Shown: piece after piece, positions 1-11,641 of the stretch
Position numbering within the stretch: position 1 is the first letter of the stretch
Layout: every line of letters starts with the position of its first letter
Assembly (NCBI RefSeq): GCF_003027925.1
Contig: NZ_PYPS01000015.1
Location: 1 to 64,000, forward strand
Reading direction: 5' to 3'
DNA: 64,000 nucleotides
Source of the DNA: Micromonospora sp. RP3T
GTDB lineage: Bacteria > Actinomycetota > Actinomycetes > Mycobacteriales > Micromonosporaceae
The notes under the pieces: generated by a model
Seen by the model: only the letters and a program-made list of their open reading frames with translations
Database searches by the model: none
What the model was told of the DNA's origin: nothing
Program-made: the position numbers and the translations under genes

Positions 1-333
1 ACGCCGCCGCCGAGTCCGACGACGCCGGCGCCGCCGGTGCCGGGTGCGTGTTCGGCGTCGGTGTCGCTGAACTCGTGGACCGGTGGGTTCGTGGCGACGG
101 TGAAGGTGACGGCGGGTTCGGCTGGTACGCGCAGTTGGACGGTGAGTCTGACGTTGCCGGGTGGGGCGAGTGTGACGAACACGTGGAGTGCGACCGCCAG
201 TGGTGGCACCGGCACGGTGCGGTTCGCGAATGTGGACTACAACGGCCAGCTCGGGGCCGGACAGAGCACCGAGTTCGGGTTCCAGGGCACCGGCAGCGCG
301 TCGGGGCTGACCCCGACCTGCGCCGCCCTCTGA
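1..333 (+). CDS. C-terminal CBM2 cellulose-binding module of a secreted protein (5' end outside window)
   Basis: The frame is open from the first base and ends at TGA 331-333. It encodes the end of a Pro/Ser/Thr-rich linker (TPPPSPTTPAPP) and then a complete family 2 carbohydrate-binding module starting PGACSASVSLNSWTGG, with paired cysteines near both ends and the expected Trp residues. The catalytic part lies upstream and cannot be identified. The module matches the C-terminus of the next gene with one base difference (G205 versus A1613, Gly to Ser), so the two genes share an almost identical binding domain. By family knowledge it anchors a secreted enzyme to cellulose or another plant polysaccharide. 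Confidence 0.85.
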   Translation, partial: TPPPSPTTPAPPVPGACSASVSLNSWTGGFVATVKVTAGSAGTRSWTVSLTLPGGASVTNTWSATASGGTGTVRFANVDYNGQLGAGQSTEFGFQGTGSASGLTPTCAAL

Positions 334-346
334 GCCCGTCGTCGGC
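1..346 (+). repeat. Direct repeat copy 1 (CBM2 segment)
   Basis: Bases 1-346 match 1409-1754 at 345 of 346 positions. Identity runs 13 bases past the stop codons and then ends sharply. The true left limit is outside the window. Confidence 0.95.
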
Positions 347-415
347 CCGGCCCGCGCGCGTCGCGGGTCGGGCCGACGGCCTCCCTCCCGTCCCCCCGCC
401 TTGGAGGAACCGTCG

Positions 416-1741
416 ATGAGAGCGAAGATCGCGCTGTTCGCGGCCGTGCTGGCGACCGCGCTGACGACGGCGGTCGCCGTCGTCAGCGCCGCCGGCCCGG
501 CGTCCGCCGCCGCGCTCACCCAGGTGACGAACTTCGGCACCAACCCGACAAACCTGCAAATGCACCTGTACGTGCCGGACCGGCTCCCGGCCCGGCCGGC
601 CCTGCTGCTGGTCCTGCACTACTGCACCGGCAGCGGTCCGGCCATGCACACCGGCTCCGGCTACAGCCCGCTGGCCGACCGCTACGGGTTCATCGTGATC
701 TACCCGTCGGTGACCCGCAGCAGCAAGTGCTGGGACGTGTCGTCGCCGCAGGCGCTGCGGCGCGGTGGCGGCAGCGACCCGGTCGGTCTCAAGTCGATGA
801 TCGACTACGTGATGGGCCGCTACCCGGTCGATCCGGCCCGCATCGGCGTCGCCGGCGCGTCGTCCGGCGCCATGATGACCAACGTGATGGCCGGCGTGTA
901 CCCGGACGTCTTCCACGCCGGGGTCAGCTCGTCGGGCGTGCCGTTCGGCTGCTTCGCCACCACCAACGGCTCGGAGTGGAACAGCGAGTGCTCCGGCGGG
1001 CGGATCACCAAGACCCCGCAGCAGTGGGGTGACCTGGTCCGCAACGCGTACCCCGGCTACACCGGCCGGCGTCCCCGCATGCAGATCTGGCACGGCACCA
1101 CGGACACCACGCTGAGCTACGTCAACTTCGGCGAGCAGATCAAGCAGTGGACGAACGTGCTGGGCGTCTCGCAGACCCCGAGCATGACGGACTACCCGCA
1201 GGCCAGCGCCACCCGGACCCGCTACGGCGGCACCGGTGGGACGCCGCCGGTCGAGGCGGTCAGCTTCCAGGGCTACGGCCACTCGATTCCGTTCGACGCC
1301 GCCCAGGCGGTGCGGTTCCTCGGCTTCGACGGCACCGGGGCGACCACCCCGCCGCCGAGCCCGACCACGCCGCCGCCGAGCCCGACCACCCCGCCGCCGA
1401 GCCCGACGACGCCGCCGCCGAGTCCGACGACGCCGGCGCCGCCGGTGCCGGGTGCGTGTTCGGCGTCGGTGTCGCTGAACTCGTGGACCGGTGGGTTCGT
1501 GGCGACGGTGAAGGTGACGGCGGGTTCGGCTGGTACGCGCAGTTGGACGGTGAGTCTGACGTTGCCGGGTGGGGCGAGTGTGACGAACACGTGGAGTGCG
1601 ACCGCCAGTGGTAGCACCGGCACGGTGCGGTTCGCGAATGTGGACTACAACGGCCAGCTCGGGGCCGGACAGAGCACCGAGTTCGGGTTCCAGGGCACCG
1701 GCAGCGCGTCGGGGCTGACCCCGACCTGCGCCGCCCTCTGA
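416..1741 (+). CDS. Secreted PHB-depolymerase-family (CE1-like) esterase with C-terminal CBM2
   Basis: The 441-residue product has an N-terminal signal peptide (MRAKIALFAAVLATAL... ASAA), an alpha/beta-hydrolase domain of the PHB-depolymerase/feruloyl or acetylxylan esterase type (residues about 40-305), a PPPSPTT-repeat linker (about 312-342) and a CBM2 module to the end. The nucleophile is Ser149 in GASSG. LVLHYCTG forms the likely oxyanion region, WHGTTDT carries the likely Asp and GYGHS the His. A CBM on a CE1-like esterase favours a plant-cell-wall ester substrate over PHB, but this is inference. ATG 416 is chosen over TTG 401 because GGAGG lies at 403-407 and the signal peptide starts there. 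The CBM part uses more T- and G-ending codons (GGT, ACG, GCG) than the esterase part, suggesting a separately acquired or converted module. Confidence 0.88.
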   Translation: MRAKIALFAAVLATALTTAVAVVSAAGPASAAALTQVTNFGTNPTNLQMHLYVPDRLPARPALLLVLHYCTGSGPAMHTGSGYSPLADRYGFIVIYPSVTRSSKCWDVSSPQALRRGGGSDPVGLKSMIDYVMGRYPVDPARIGVAGASSGAMMTNVMAGVYPDVFHAGVSSSGVPFGCFATTNGSEWNSECSGGRITKTPQQWGDLVRNAYPGYTGRRPRMQIWHGTTDTTLSYVNFGEQIKQWTNVLGVSQTPSMTDYPQASATRTRYGGTGGTPPVEAVSFQGYGHSIPFDAAQAVRFLGFDGTGATTPPPSPTTPPPSPTTPPPSPTTPPPSPTTPAPPVPGACSASVSLNSWTGGFVATVKVTAGSAGTRSWTVSLTLPGGASVTNTWSATASGSTGTVRFANVDYNGQLGAGQSTEFGFQGTGSASGLTPTCAAL

Positions 1742-1754
1742 GCCCGTCGTCGGC
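1409..1754 (+). repeat. Direct repeat copy 2 (CBM2 segment)
   Basis: Second copy of the 346-base segment that opens the window, offset by 1408 bases, differing only at base 1613. It covers the linker end, the CBM2 and 13 bases of 3' flank. Confidence 0.95.
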
Positions 1755-1846
1755 GGCGCGACGATCCGTCGTCGCGCCGCCGGCCACCCGCCGGCCTTAG
1801 CCGAGCCTTGTTACGAGACCGAGACATGCGCATTTCCCGTCATCGG

Positions 1847-1876
1847 TTGACGGTGAATCTTGTGAGCGTTAACACT
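1847..1876 (+). promoter_or_regulatory. Promoter with overlapping LacI-type operator for the sugar ABC operon
   Basis: TTGACG (1847-1852), 17 bases, then TAACAC (1870-1875) gives a -35/-10 pair. The palindrome TGTGAGCGTTAACACT (1861-1876) covers the -10. The same architecture and near-identical palindrome precede araB, which points to shared control by the LacI-family protein at 15572-16576. Confidence 0.75.
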
Positions 1877-1926
1877 CCGGGGAGGGTTATCCGTGGGTCC
1901 GTGAGTACGCAGGGGAGAGGAAGCTC

Positions 1927-3066
1927 GTGCGCAGACGATTTCTGGCCGCGCTCGGTGGCGTCGCGATCGCCGTCAGCCTGGCCGCATGCAGTGGTGAGGG
2001 CGCGGGTGGCGGCGGGGACACCAGCTCGGCCAAGCCCGGCGACCTGACCATCGGCGTCTCGATGCCGACCCAGACCTCGGAGCGGTGGATCGCCGACGGC
2101 AACTCGGTGAAGGAGAAGCTCCAGGCCAAGGGCTACAAGGTCGACCTGCAGTACGCCGGCGACGAGATCCCCACCCAGTCGCAGCAGATCGACCAGATGA
2201 TCACGCAGGGCGCGGACGTGCTGGTGATCGCGCCGATCGACGGCACGGCGCTCAGCGGGCAGCTCCAGGCCGCCGCGGCGGCGAAGATCCCGGTCATCTC
2301 CTACGACCGGCTCATCCGCAACAGCCCGAACGTCGACTTCTACGTCAGCTTCGACAACTACAAGGTCGGCGTGGCGCAGGCCAACGCGCTGCTGGTCGGG
2401 CTCGGGCTGCAGAACAAGGACGGCTCGAAGGGCACCGCGACCGGCCCGTTCAACGTGGAGCTGTTCGCCGGCTCGCTCGACGACAACAACGCGCACTTCT
2501 TCTTCAGCGGCGCGATGGACACGCTCAAGCCGTACTTCGACGCCGGCACGCTGAAGGTGAAGTCCGGCCAGACGAAGATCGAGCAGGTGGCCATCCTGCG
2601 CTGGCAGCAGGAGACCGCGCAGAAGCGCATGGAGGACCTGCTCACCTCCAGCTACAACGACGGCAGCAAGGTCGACGGCGTGCTGTCGCCGTTCGACGGC
2701 CTGTCCCGGGGCATCATCACCGCCCTGCAGAACGCCGGCTACCGCGGCGGGGCCAAGAAGATGCCGGTGGTCACCGGCCAGGACGCCGAGGTCGCCTCCG
2801 TCAAGCTCATCAACGACGGCGTGCAGAGCTCGACCGTCTTCAAGGACACCCGCCTGCTCGCCGACCAGGCCGTGGTCGCCGCCGAGGCGTTCCTGAAGAA
2901 GCAGGAGCCCAAGGCGAACGACACCAAGGCGTACGACAACGGCGTCAAGGTCGTGCCCGCGTTCCTGCTGCCGGTGCAGACCGTCTACAAGGACGACATC
3001 AAGTCGGCGCTGATCGACTCCGGCTACCTGACCGCCCAGGAGGTCGCCGCCGGCCGGGCCGGCTGA
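1927..3066 (+). CDS. chvE: Sugar ABC transporter substrate-binding lipoprotein (ChvE-type)
   Basis: The 379-residue protein starts at GTG 1927 behind GGGGAGAGG and carries a lipoprotein signal ending LAAC (Cys22). The rest is a periplasmic-binding-protein type 1 domain of the ChvE multiple-monosaccharide class, with typical segments IGVSMPTQTSERW, GDEIPTQSQQIDQMI and VVTGQDAEVASVKLI. The ChvE family binds monosaccharides such as arabinose, xylose, galactose and glucose. Being first in the operon behind an arabinose-type operator, L-arabinose is the likeliest ligand here. It feeds the ATPase and permease encoded directly downstream. The exact sugar cannot be read from sequence. Confidence 0.9.
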   Translation: MRRRFLAALGGVAIAVSLAACSGEGAGGGGDTSSAKPGDLTIGVSMPTQTSERWIADGNSVKEKLQAKGYKVDLQYAGDEIPTQSQQIDQMITQGADVLVIAPIDGTALSGQLQAAAAAKIPVISYDRLIRNSPNVDFYVSFDNYKVGVAQANALLVGLGLQNKDGSKGTATGPFNVELFAGSLDDNNAHFFFSGAMDTLKPYFDAGTLKVKSGQTKIEQVAILRWQQETAQKRMEDLLTSSYNDGSKVDGVLSPFDGLSRGIITALQNAGYRGGAKKMPVVTGQDAEVASVKLINDGVQSSTVFKDTRLLADQAVVAAEAFLKKQEPKANDTKAYDNGVKVVPAFLLPVQTVYKDDIKSALIDSGYLTAQEVAAGRAG

Positions 3067-3074
3067 GCCGCTCT

Positions 3075-3115
3075 CCGGCGGGCCCGGTGACGCACCGCGT
3101 CGCCGGGCCCGCCGG
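3075..3115 (+). terminator. Intercistronic GC hairpin after the binding-protein gene
   Basis: Perfect 13-bp arms (3075-3087 and 3103-3115) surround a 15-base loop that contains its own 5-bp stem. There is no U tract. It probably attenuates or stabilises so that more binding protein than transporter is made. Confidence 0.6.
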
Positions 3116-3151
3116 CGCACCGACGCGACGGCCACGAGCAGGACGGTTTCC

Positions 3152-4686
<1,535 letters not shown>

Positions 4687-4690
<4 letters not shown>

Positions 4691-5937
4691 CCAGCACGAA
4701 GCCCGCCACCTCCCCGAAGGTCGACGCGCCCGACACCGGTGCGGCCGCCACCCTGAAGACCGGGACCAGTGACCCGCGGACGCTGATCCTCGGCAACCTG
4801 CGGCAGAGCGGCATCTACATCGCCCTGGTGGTGATCGTCGCGCTGTTCGCGATCCTCACCGACGGCGTCTCGCTGAGCCCCGGCAACCTCACCAACATCG
4901 TTCTTCAGTACTCCTACATCCTGGTGCTCGCGATCGGCATGGTCATCGTGATCATCGGTGGGCACATCGACCTGTCCGTCGGGTCGGTGGTGGCGCTGAC
5001 CGGCGCGGTCTCGGCCGTGCTGGTGATCCGGGAGGGCATGCCGTGGTGGGTCGGCATCCTCGCCGCGCTCGCCGTGGGTGTCGCGGTGGGCGCCTGGCAC
5101 GGTCTCTGGGTCGCGTACGCCGGCATTCCGGCGTTCATCGTCACGCTGGCCGGCATGCTGTTGTTCCGTGGCCTGACGCTGCGGGTGCTTGACAACATCT
5201 CGCTGTCGCCGTTCCCGGCCGAGTACCAGCGGGTCGCTGCGGGCTTCCTCAACGGCCTGCTCGGCGGGCAGGGCTTCGACGCGTTCACGCTGTTCATCGG
5301 CGTCTTCGCGGTCGTGGGGTACGCGGCGAGCGTGTTCCGGACCCGGCTGGCCCGGGTCCGCCACGAGCAGCCGGTGGAGTCGTTCCCGCTCTTCGTGCTG
5401 CGGGTGGCGGTGGTCGGCGCCGTCGTCATGTGGTTCGCCTGGCAGCTCGCGCACGCCCGGGGCCTGCCGATCGTGCTGATCGTCCTGGCCGTGCTGGTGC
5501 TCGTCTACGGCCTGCTCACCCGCCGTACCGTCTTCGGTCGCCAGGTCTACGCGATCGGCGGCAACCTGCCGGCGGCGACGCTGTCCGGCGTGCGGGTGAA
5601 GACGGTCAACTTCTGGGTCTTCGTGAACATGGGCTTCCTCTCCGCGGTGGCCGGCGTGATCTACTCGTCGCGCTCCAACGGGGCCCAGCCGGCGGCGGGC
5701 AACATGTTCGAGCTGGACGCGATCGCGGCGGCCTTCATCGGCGGCGCGGCGGTCACCGGCGGGGTGGGCACCGTGGTCGGCGCGATGGTGGGTGGCCTGA
5801 TCATGGCGGTGATGAGCAACGGTATGCAGCTCATGGGCATCGACCAGTCGATCCAGTCGGTGGTGAAGGGGCTGGTGCTGCTCGCCGCGGTGGCGTTCGA
5901 CATCTGGAACAAGCGCCGGGCCGCGGGCAGCCGGTGA
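4687..5937 (+). CDS. gguB: Sugar ABC transporter permease (GguB-type)
   Basis: The 416-residue integral membrane protein belongs to the CUT2/BPD_transp_2 permease family. It has a soluble N-terminal tail of about 35 residues, then many hydrophobic helices. The family motif GGHIDLSVGSVVALTG and the C-terminal AAFIGGAAVTGGVGT are present. Its length, over 400 instead of about 330 residues, and an inserted loop of charged residues (about 210-245) are typical of the GguB/XylH branch. ATG 4687 overlaps the ATPase stop by four bases. A strong terminator follows 3 bases after the stop, so the first transporter is a three-gene operon. Confidence 0.92.
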
Positions 5938-5940
5938 GCG

Positions 5941-5973
5941 GCCGGCCGGACGGGGGTGCGCCGTCCGGCCGGC
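5941..5973 (+). terminator. Terminator hairpin of the first sugar-transport operon
   Basis: Perfect 13-bp arms GCCGGCCGGACGG / CCGTCCGGCCGGC with a 7-base loop, starting 3 bases after the permease stop. Confidence 0.7.
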
Positions 5974-6516
5974 CATCCGGTCGCCGTCGTGCACGCCCGC
6001 GGCGGCCGGCCGGCATCCGTCGTGTCGTTCCGCGTCCGATGTCAACGGTCCACGGCCGCGCCGGCGCCCGACCGGATCGACCACTCGTCGCGGCCCGGCC
6101 GTCCCTCGCGGGGCGCTGCCGGGTCGTCCCGTCCGGGGTGTGCGCCGTGGCACGGCGAGGGCAGAAATGTTATCGCTGACATCAAACTGTGTAAATCATG
6201 GTGCCTGTCGCGGCATGGTCGCCCGGGCGGCCCCCAGGTCGCCGGTCGGGCCGGAAACGAGCCGTTGAGAGCCCCTCTACGGGGCGTCGCGCCGCGTCTC
6301 CGGACATCCCTGCGGGTCGCTGCCCGCTCTGCTCGTTCATCGACTTTTGAACATTGATTGTTGTCGCTAACAATGCGCTCCGTCCGGGTGTCGGCCGCCG
6401 CTCGCCGGCGTCCGTGGTGGATCTCCGGTCGGCCTGGGCGGGCCGGTCCCCGCGCCGACGGCGGAGGGCGGGGCGTCGCTGTCGGCTCCGTTACGCAGCC
6501 GTTGCGCGGAGGTGTC
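5974..6516. promoter_or_regulatory. Gene-free regulatory interval upstream of araB with two distal LacI-type palindromes
   Basis: No convincing gene is seen here. Two palindromes resemble the araB operator: ATGTTATCGCTGACAT at 6167-6182, and ATTGTTGTCGCTAACAAT at 6357-6374 with perfect 6-bp arms. They lie about 360 and 170 bases upstream of the proximal operator, which would allow repression by DNA looping. Local base composition around both sites is AT-richer than the surroundings. Confidence 0.6.
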
Positions 6517-6546
6517 TTGACGGATGTATATGTGAGCGCTAACACT
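6517..6546 (+). promoter_or_regulatory. araB promoter with overlapping LacI-type operator
   Basis: TTGACG (6517-6522), 17 bases, TAACAC (6540-6545), with the palindrome TGTGAGCGCTAACACT at 6531-6546 covering the -10. It sits 26 bases before the araB start and matches the module at 1847-1876 in order, spacing and sequence. Confidence 0.78.
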
Positions 6547-6572
6547 AACTCCGTGACGCGGTGGAGGTGTAG

Positions 6573-8255
6573 ATGAGCGACGTGGAGGCGACCGACCGGT
6601 ACGTGGTCGGGGTCGATTTCGGCACGCTGTCCGGGCGGGCGCTCGTGGTGCGGGTCCGGGACGGTGCCGAGCTCGGCACCGCGGTGCACGAGTACCGGCA
6701 CGGGGTGATCGAGACGGCCCTGCCCGACGGCGGCCCGGCGCTGCCCCCGGACTGGGCCCTGCAGGACCCGGACAACTACCGCGACGTGCTGCGCGAGGCG
6801 GTGCCGGCCGCGCTGGCCGCCGCCGGGGTGGACCCGGCCCGGGTGGTCGGCATCGGCACCGACTTCACCGCCTGCACCGTGCTGCCGACGCTCGCCGACG
6901 GCACGCCGCTGTGCGAGGTCCCGGAACTGCGCCACCGGCCGCACGCCTGGGTCAAGCTGTGGAAGCACCACGCCGCGCAGCCGCAGGCCGACCGGATCAA
7001 CGCCCTCGCGCACGAGCGCGGCGAGCCGTGGATCGGCCGCTACGGCGGCAAGATCTCCGCCGAGTGGCAGTTCGCCAAGGGGTTGCAGATCCTGGCCGAG
7101 GACCCCGAGGTCTACCGGCGGGCCGAGTGCTTCATCGAGGCGGCCGACTGGATCGTCTGGGAGCTGTGCGGCGTCCAGACGCGTAACGTCTGCACCGCCG
7201 GCTACAAGGGAATCCGGCAGGACGGCCGCTACCCGTCGCCGGAGTACCTCGCCGCGCTCGACCCGGGCTTCCCCGACTTCGTGGCCAAGCTGGACGGCCC
7301 ACTGCTGCCGCTGGGCGACCGGGCCGGCGTGCTGAGCGCCCGCGCCGCCGCCTGGACCGGGCTGCCCGAGGGCATCGCGGTCGCGGTCGGCAACGTCGAC
7401 GCGCACGTCACCGCCGCGTCCGCGCAGGCGCTGCGCCCGGGCCGGCTGGTGGCGATCATGGGCACCTCCACCTGCCACGTGCTCAACGGCACCCACCCCG
7501 CCGAGGTCCCCGGCATGTGCGGCGTGGTCGACGGCGGCATCAGCCCGGGCGCCTGGGGCTTCGAGGCCGGGCAGAGCGGCGTGGGGGACATCTTCGGCTG
7601 GTTCGTGCGGCACGCCGCCCCGGCCGGCCTCGACTCGCACGAGCGGCTCACCGAGCTGGCCGCCGCCCAGCCGGTCGGCGCGCACGGGCTGGTGGCGCTG
7701 GACTGGTGGAACGGCAACCGCTCGCTGCTGGTCAACCACGACCTCAGCGGGCTGGTCGTCGGGCTGACGCTGGCCACCCGGCCGCCGGACGTCTACCGCG
7801 CGCTGCTGGAGGCCACCGCGTACGGCACCCGGATGATCGTGGAGGCGTTCGCCGAGGCGGGCGTGCCGGTCGACGACCTGGTGGTGGCCGGCGGGCTCAC
7901 CTCGAACCGCCTGCTGATGCAGATCTACGCCGACGTCACCAACCGGCCGCTGGGCATCATCGGCTCCGCACAGGGGCCGGCGCTCGGGTCGGCCATCCAC
8001 GCGGCGGTCGCCGCCGGGGCGTACCCGTCGATCCACGAGGCGTCAGCGGCCATGGGGCGGGTGGACGAGGCCGTCTACCGGCCGATCCCGGAGAACGTGC
8101 GGGCGTACGACGCGCTCTACGCCGAGTACCGGGCGCTGCACGACCACTTCGGTCGCGGCGCGAACGACGTCATGCTCCGCCTGCGGGCGATCCGGAACGC
8201 GGCGGTGGACGCCGCCGGGACGCCCGCCGACCCCGCCCTGGAGGTGGTCGGATGA
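6573..8255 (+). CDS. araB: L-ribulokinase
   Basis: The 560-residue protein is an FGGY-family kinase of the AraB branch. It phosphorylates L-ribulose to L-ribulose-5-phosphate with ATP in the cytoplasm. The N-terminal phosphate-binding segment reads VGVDFGTLSGRALVV, GIGTDFTACTVLP and WKHHAAQPQADRIN are characteristic of ribulokinase, and the C-terminal lobe contains VVAGGLTSNRLLMQIYADVTNRPL. Length is normal for AraB. The start is ATG 6573 after GGTGGAGGTG. It overlaps araD by four bases (ATGA), so the two are translationally coupled. The promoter upstream carries the LacI-type operator. Confidence 0.95.
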   Translation: MSDVEATDRYVVGVDFGTLSGRALVVRVRDGAELGTAVHEYRHGVIETALPDGGPALPPDWALQDPDNYRDVLREAVPAALAAAGVDPARVVGIGTDFTACTVLPTLADGTPLCEVPELRHRPHAWVKLWKHHAAQPQADRINALAHERGEPWIGRYGGKISAEWQFAKGLQILAEDPEVYRRAECFIEAADWIVWELCGVQTRNVCTAGYKGIRQDGRYPSPEYLAALDPGFPDFVAKLDGPLLPLGDRAGVLSARAAAWTGLPEGIAVAVGNVDAHVTAASAQALRPGRLVAIMGTSTCHVLNGTHPAEVPGMCGVVDGGISPGAWGFEAGQSGVGDIFGWFVRHAAPAGLDSHERLTELAAAQPVGAHGLVALDWWNGNRSLLVNHDLSGLVVGLTLATRPPDVYRALLEATAYGTRMIVEAFAEAGVPVDDLVVAGGLTSNRLLMQIYADVTNRPLGIIGSAQGPALGSAIHAAVAAGAYPSIHEASAAMGRVDEAVYRPIPENVRAYDALYAEYRALHDHFGRGANDVMLRLRAIRNAAVDAAGTPADPALEVVG

Positions 8256-8935
8256 ACCCCGACATCGCCCGGCAGGTGACCGCGCTCCGCGAGACGGTGG
8301 CCCGCCTGCACGGCGAGTTGACCCGCTACCGGCTGGTGGCCTGGACGGCCGGCAACGTCTCCGCGCGCGTCCCCGGCCAGGACCTGATGGTGATCAAGCC
8401 GAGCGGCGTGGACTACGACGACCTGACCGCCGACACCATGGTGGTCTGCGACCTCAACGGGGTCGTGGTCGACGGCGCCGGCTCGCCGTCCAGCGACACC
8501 GCCGCGCACGCCTACGTCTACCGCGCGATGCCCGAGGTCGGCGGCGTCGTGCACACGCACAGCGGCTACGCCACCGCGTGGGCGGCCCGGGGCGAGGCGA
8601 TCCCGTGCTGGTTGACCGCGCAGGCCGACGAGTTCGGCGGCGAGATCCCGGTCGGTCCGTTCGCGCTGATCGGCGGCGACGACATCGGCAAGGGCATCGT
8701 CAGCACGCTGTCCGGGCACCGCTCGCCCGCGGTGCTCATGCGCAACCACGGCGTGTTCAGCATCGGCCGGGACGCCCGCGCGGCGGTCAAGGCGGCGGTG
8801 ATGTGCGAGGACGTCGCCCGCACCGCGCACCTGGCCCGCGCGCTCGGGCCGCCGCTGCCGATCGCGTCGGCCGACGTCGACTCGCTCCACGACCGCTACC
8901 AGAACGTGTACGGCCAGCGCCCGCCCGCCGGGTGA
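8252..8935 (+). CDS. araD: L-ribulose-5-phosphate 4-epimerase
   Basis: The 227-residue protein is a class II aldolase/epimerase that converts L-ribulose-5-phosphate to D-xylulose-5-phosphate, the last step of bacterial arabinose catabolism. Metal-binding histidines are visible in VVHTHSGYATAW, and a further histidine in LMRNHGVFSIG. The substrate loops TAGNVSARV and KPSGVDYDDL fit the AraD group. Family members are about 230 residues, so this is full length. It begins inside the araB stop codon. The next gene starts 91 bases downstream, so the transporter genes that follow may be in the same transcript. Confidence 0.95.
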   Translation: MNPDIARQVTALRETVARLHGELTRYRLVAWTAGNVSARVPGQDLMVIKPSGVDYDDLTADTMVVCDLNGVVVDGAGSPSSDTAAHAYVYRAMPEVGGVVHTHSGYATAWAARGEAIPCWLTAQADEFGGEIPVGPFALIGGDDIGKGIVSTLSGHRSPAVLMRNHGVFSIGRDARAAVKAAVMCEDVARTAHLARALGPPLPIASADVDSLHDRYQNVYGQRPPAG

Positions 8936-9026
8936 CCCGGACCAGCACCACCTCATCCCACCACCACAACCGGTCGCCCCGGCCCCGCCGGTCGCGCGCC
9001 CGGATCCCCCCACCCCGAGGAGAACG

Positions 9027-10025
9027 ATGCGAACCAGGAGTACGGCCCGTACGGTGATCGCGGTCCTGACCGGCGTGCTGCTCGCCGGCGGCATGGTCGC
9101 CTGCGGCAACAGCGACACCGGCGGCGATTCCGGCAGCGGCGGCAGTGACAAGCTCGTCCTGGGCTTCTCCCAGGTCGGCGCGGAGAGCGGCTGGCGGACC
9201 GCCAACACCACCTCGATCAAGGAGGCGGCGGGTCAGGCCGGCATCGAGCTGAAGTTCGATGACGCGCAGCAGAAGCAGGAGAACCAGATCAAGGCGATCC
9301 GGAACTTCATCCAGCAGAAGGTCGACGTCATCGCCTTCTCGCCGGTGGTGGAGTCCGGCTGGGACACCGTGCTCAAGGAGGCCAAGGACGCCAAGATCCC
9401 GGTGATCCTGACCGACCGCGCGGTCGACTCGGCCGACAAGTCGCTCTACAAGACGTTCCTCGGCTCGGACTTCGTCAAGGAGGGCCGACTCGCCGGTGAG
9501 TGGCTGGTGGAGCAGAAGAAGGCGGCCACCGGTCCGGTCAACATCGTCGAGCTTCAGGGCACGACCGGCTCGGCGCCGGCGAACGACCGGAAGAAGGGCT
9601 TCGGCGAGGCCATCGCGGCCAACCCCAACCTGAAGATCGTCGCGTCGCAGTCCGGCGACTTCACCCGCGCCGGCGGCAAGCAGGTCATGGAGCAGTTCCT
9701 GAAGGCCAACCCGAAGATCGACGTGCTCTTCGCGCACAACGACGACATGGGCCTGGGCGCGCTCGAGGCGATCACCGCGGCCGGCAAGGTGCCCGGCAAG
9801 GACATCACCATCATCACCGTGGACGCGGTGAAGGACGGCATGCAGGCGCTCGCGGACGGCAAGTTCAACTTCATCGCCGAGTGCAGCCCGCTGCTCGGCC
9901 CGCAGCTGATGGACCTGGCCAAGAAGGTCAAGGCCGGCGAGGAGGTGCCGCCCCGGATCGAGACCGAGGAGACCACCTTCACGCAGGAGACGGCGAAGGA
10001 AGCGCTGCCCAACCGCAAGTACTGA
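9027..10025 (+). CDS. ytfQ: Sugar ABC transporter substrate-binding lipoprotein (YtfQ-type)
   Basis: The 332-residue protein starts with a lipoprotein signal (MRTRSTARTVIAVLTGVLLAG..., lipobox MVAC) behind the ribosome-binding site GAGGAGAA. The body is a type 1 periplasmic-binding domain of the YtfQ group, with GFSQVGAESGWRTANTTS and AHNDDMGLGALEAI as diagnostic stretches. In E. coli YtfQ binds furanose forms of galactose and also arabinose. Its place between araD and araA suggests arabinose, possibly the furanose released by the GH54 and GH127 enzymes of this locus. It is the second complete sugar importer in the block. Confidence 0.9.
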   Translation: MRTRSTARTVIAVLTGVLLAGGMVACGNSDTGGDSGSGGSDKLVLGFSQVGAESGWRTANTTSIKEAAGQAGIELKFDDAQQKQENQIKAIRNFIQQKVDVIAFSPVVESGWDTVLKEAKDAKIPVILTDRAVDSADKSLYKTFLGSDFVKEGRLAGEWLVEQKKAATGPVNIVELQGTTGSAPANDRKKGFGEAIAANPNLKIVASQSGDFTRAGGKQVMEQFLKANPKIDVLFAHNDDMGLGALEAITAAGKVPGKDITIITVDAVKDGMQALADGKFNFIAECSPLLGPQLMDLAKKVKAGEEVPPRIETEETTFTQETAKEALPNRKY

Positions 10026-10034
10026 GCCCCACAC

Positions 10035-10067
10035 CGGGGGCCGCCGTCGCACCGACGGCGGCCCCCG
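10035..10067 (+). terminator. Intercistronic GC hairpin after the YtfQ-type gene
   Basis: Perfect 15-bp arms (10035-10049 and 10053-10067) with a 3-base loop and no U tract, between the binding-protein and ATPase genes, as in the first transporter operon. Confidence 0.65.
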
Positions 10068-10099
10068 TGCCACCACCGTTTCAGAAGAGGTCCGATGGC

Positions 10100-11637
<1,538 letters not shown>

Positions 11638-11641
<4 letters not shown>

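Noticed and set aside
1350..1440. Short tandem repeats resembling a repeat array
   Set aside because: They encode the PPPSPTT linker of a secreted enzyme, as also at 48120-48230; the GGQNG repeats at 46750-46840 are likewise coding. Not CRISPR.
5956..6357. Plus-strand 133-codon ORF between the first transporter and araB
   Set aside because: No ribosome-binding site, Arg/Pro-rich composition, and it crosses two operator-like palindromes.
6182..6373. Minus-strand 63-codon ORF starting MLATTINVQKSMNEQ
   Set aside because: Its start lies inside an operator-like palindrome and there is no ribosome-binding site; no family recognised.
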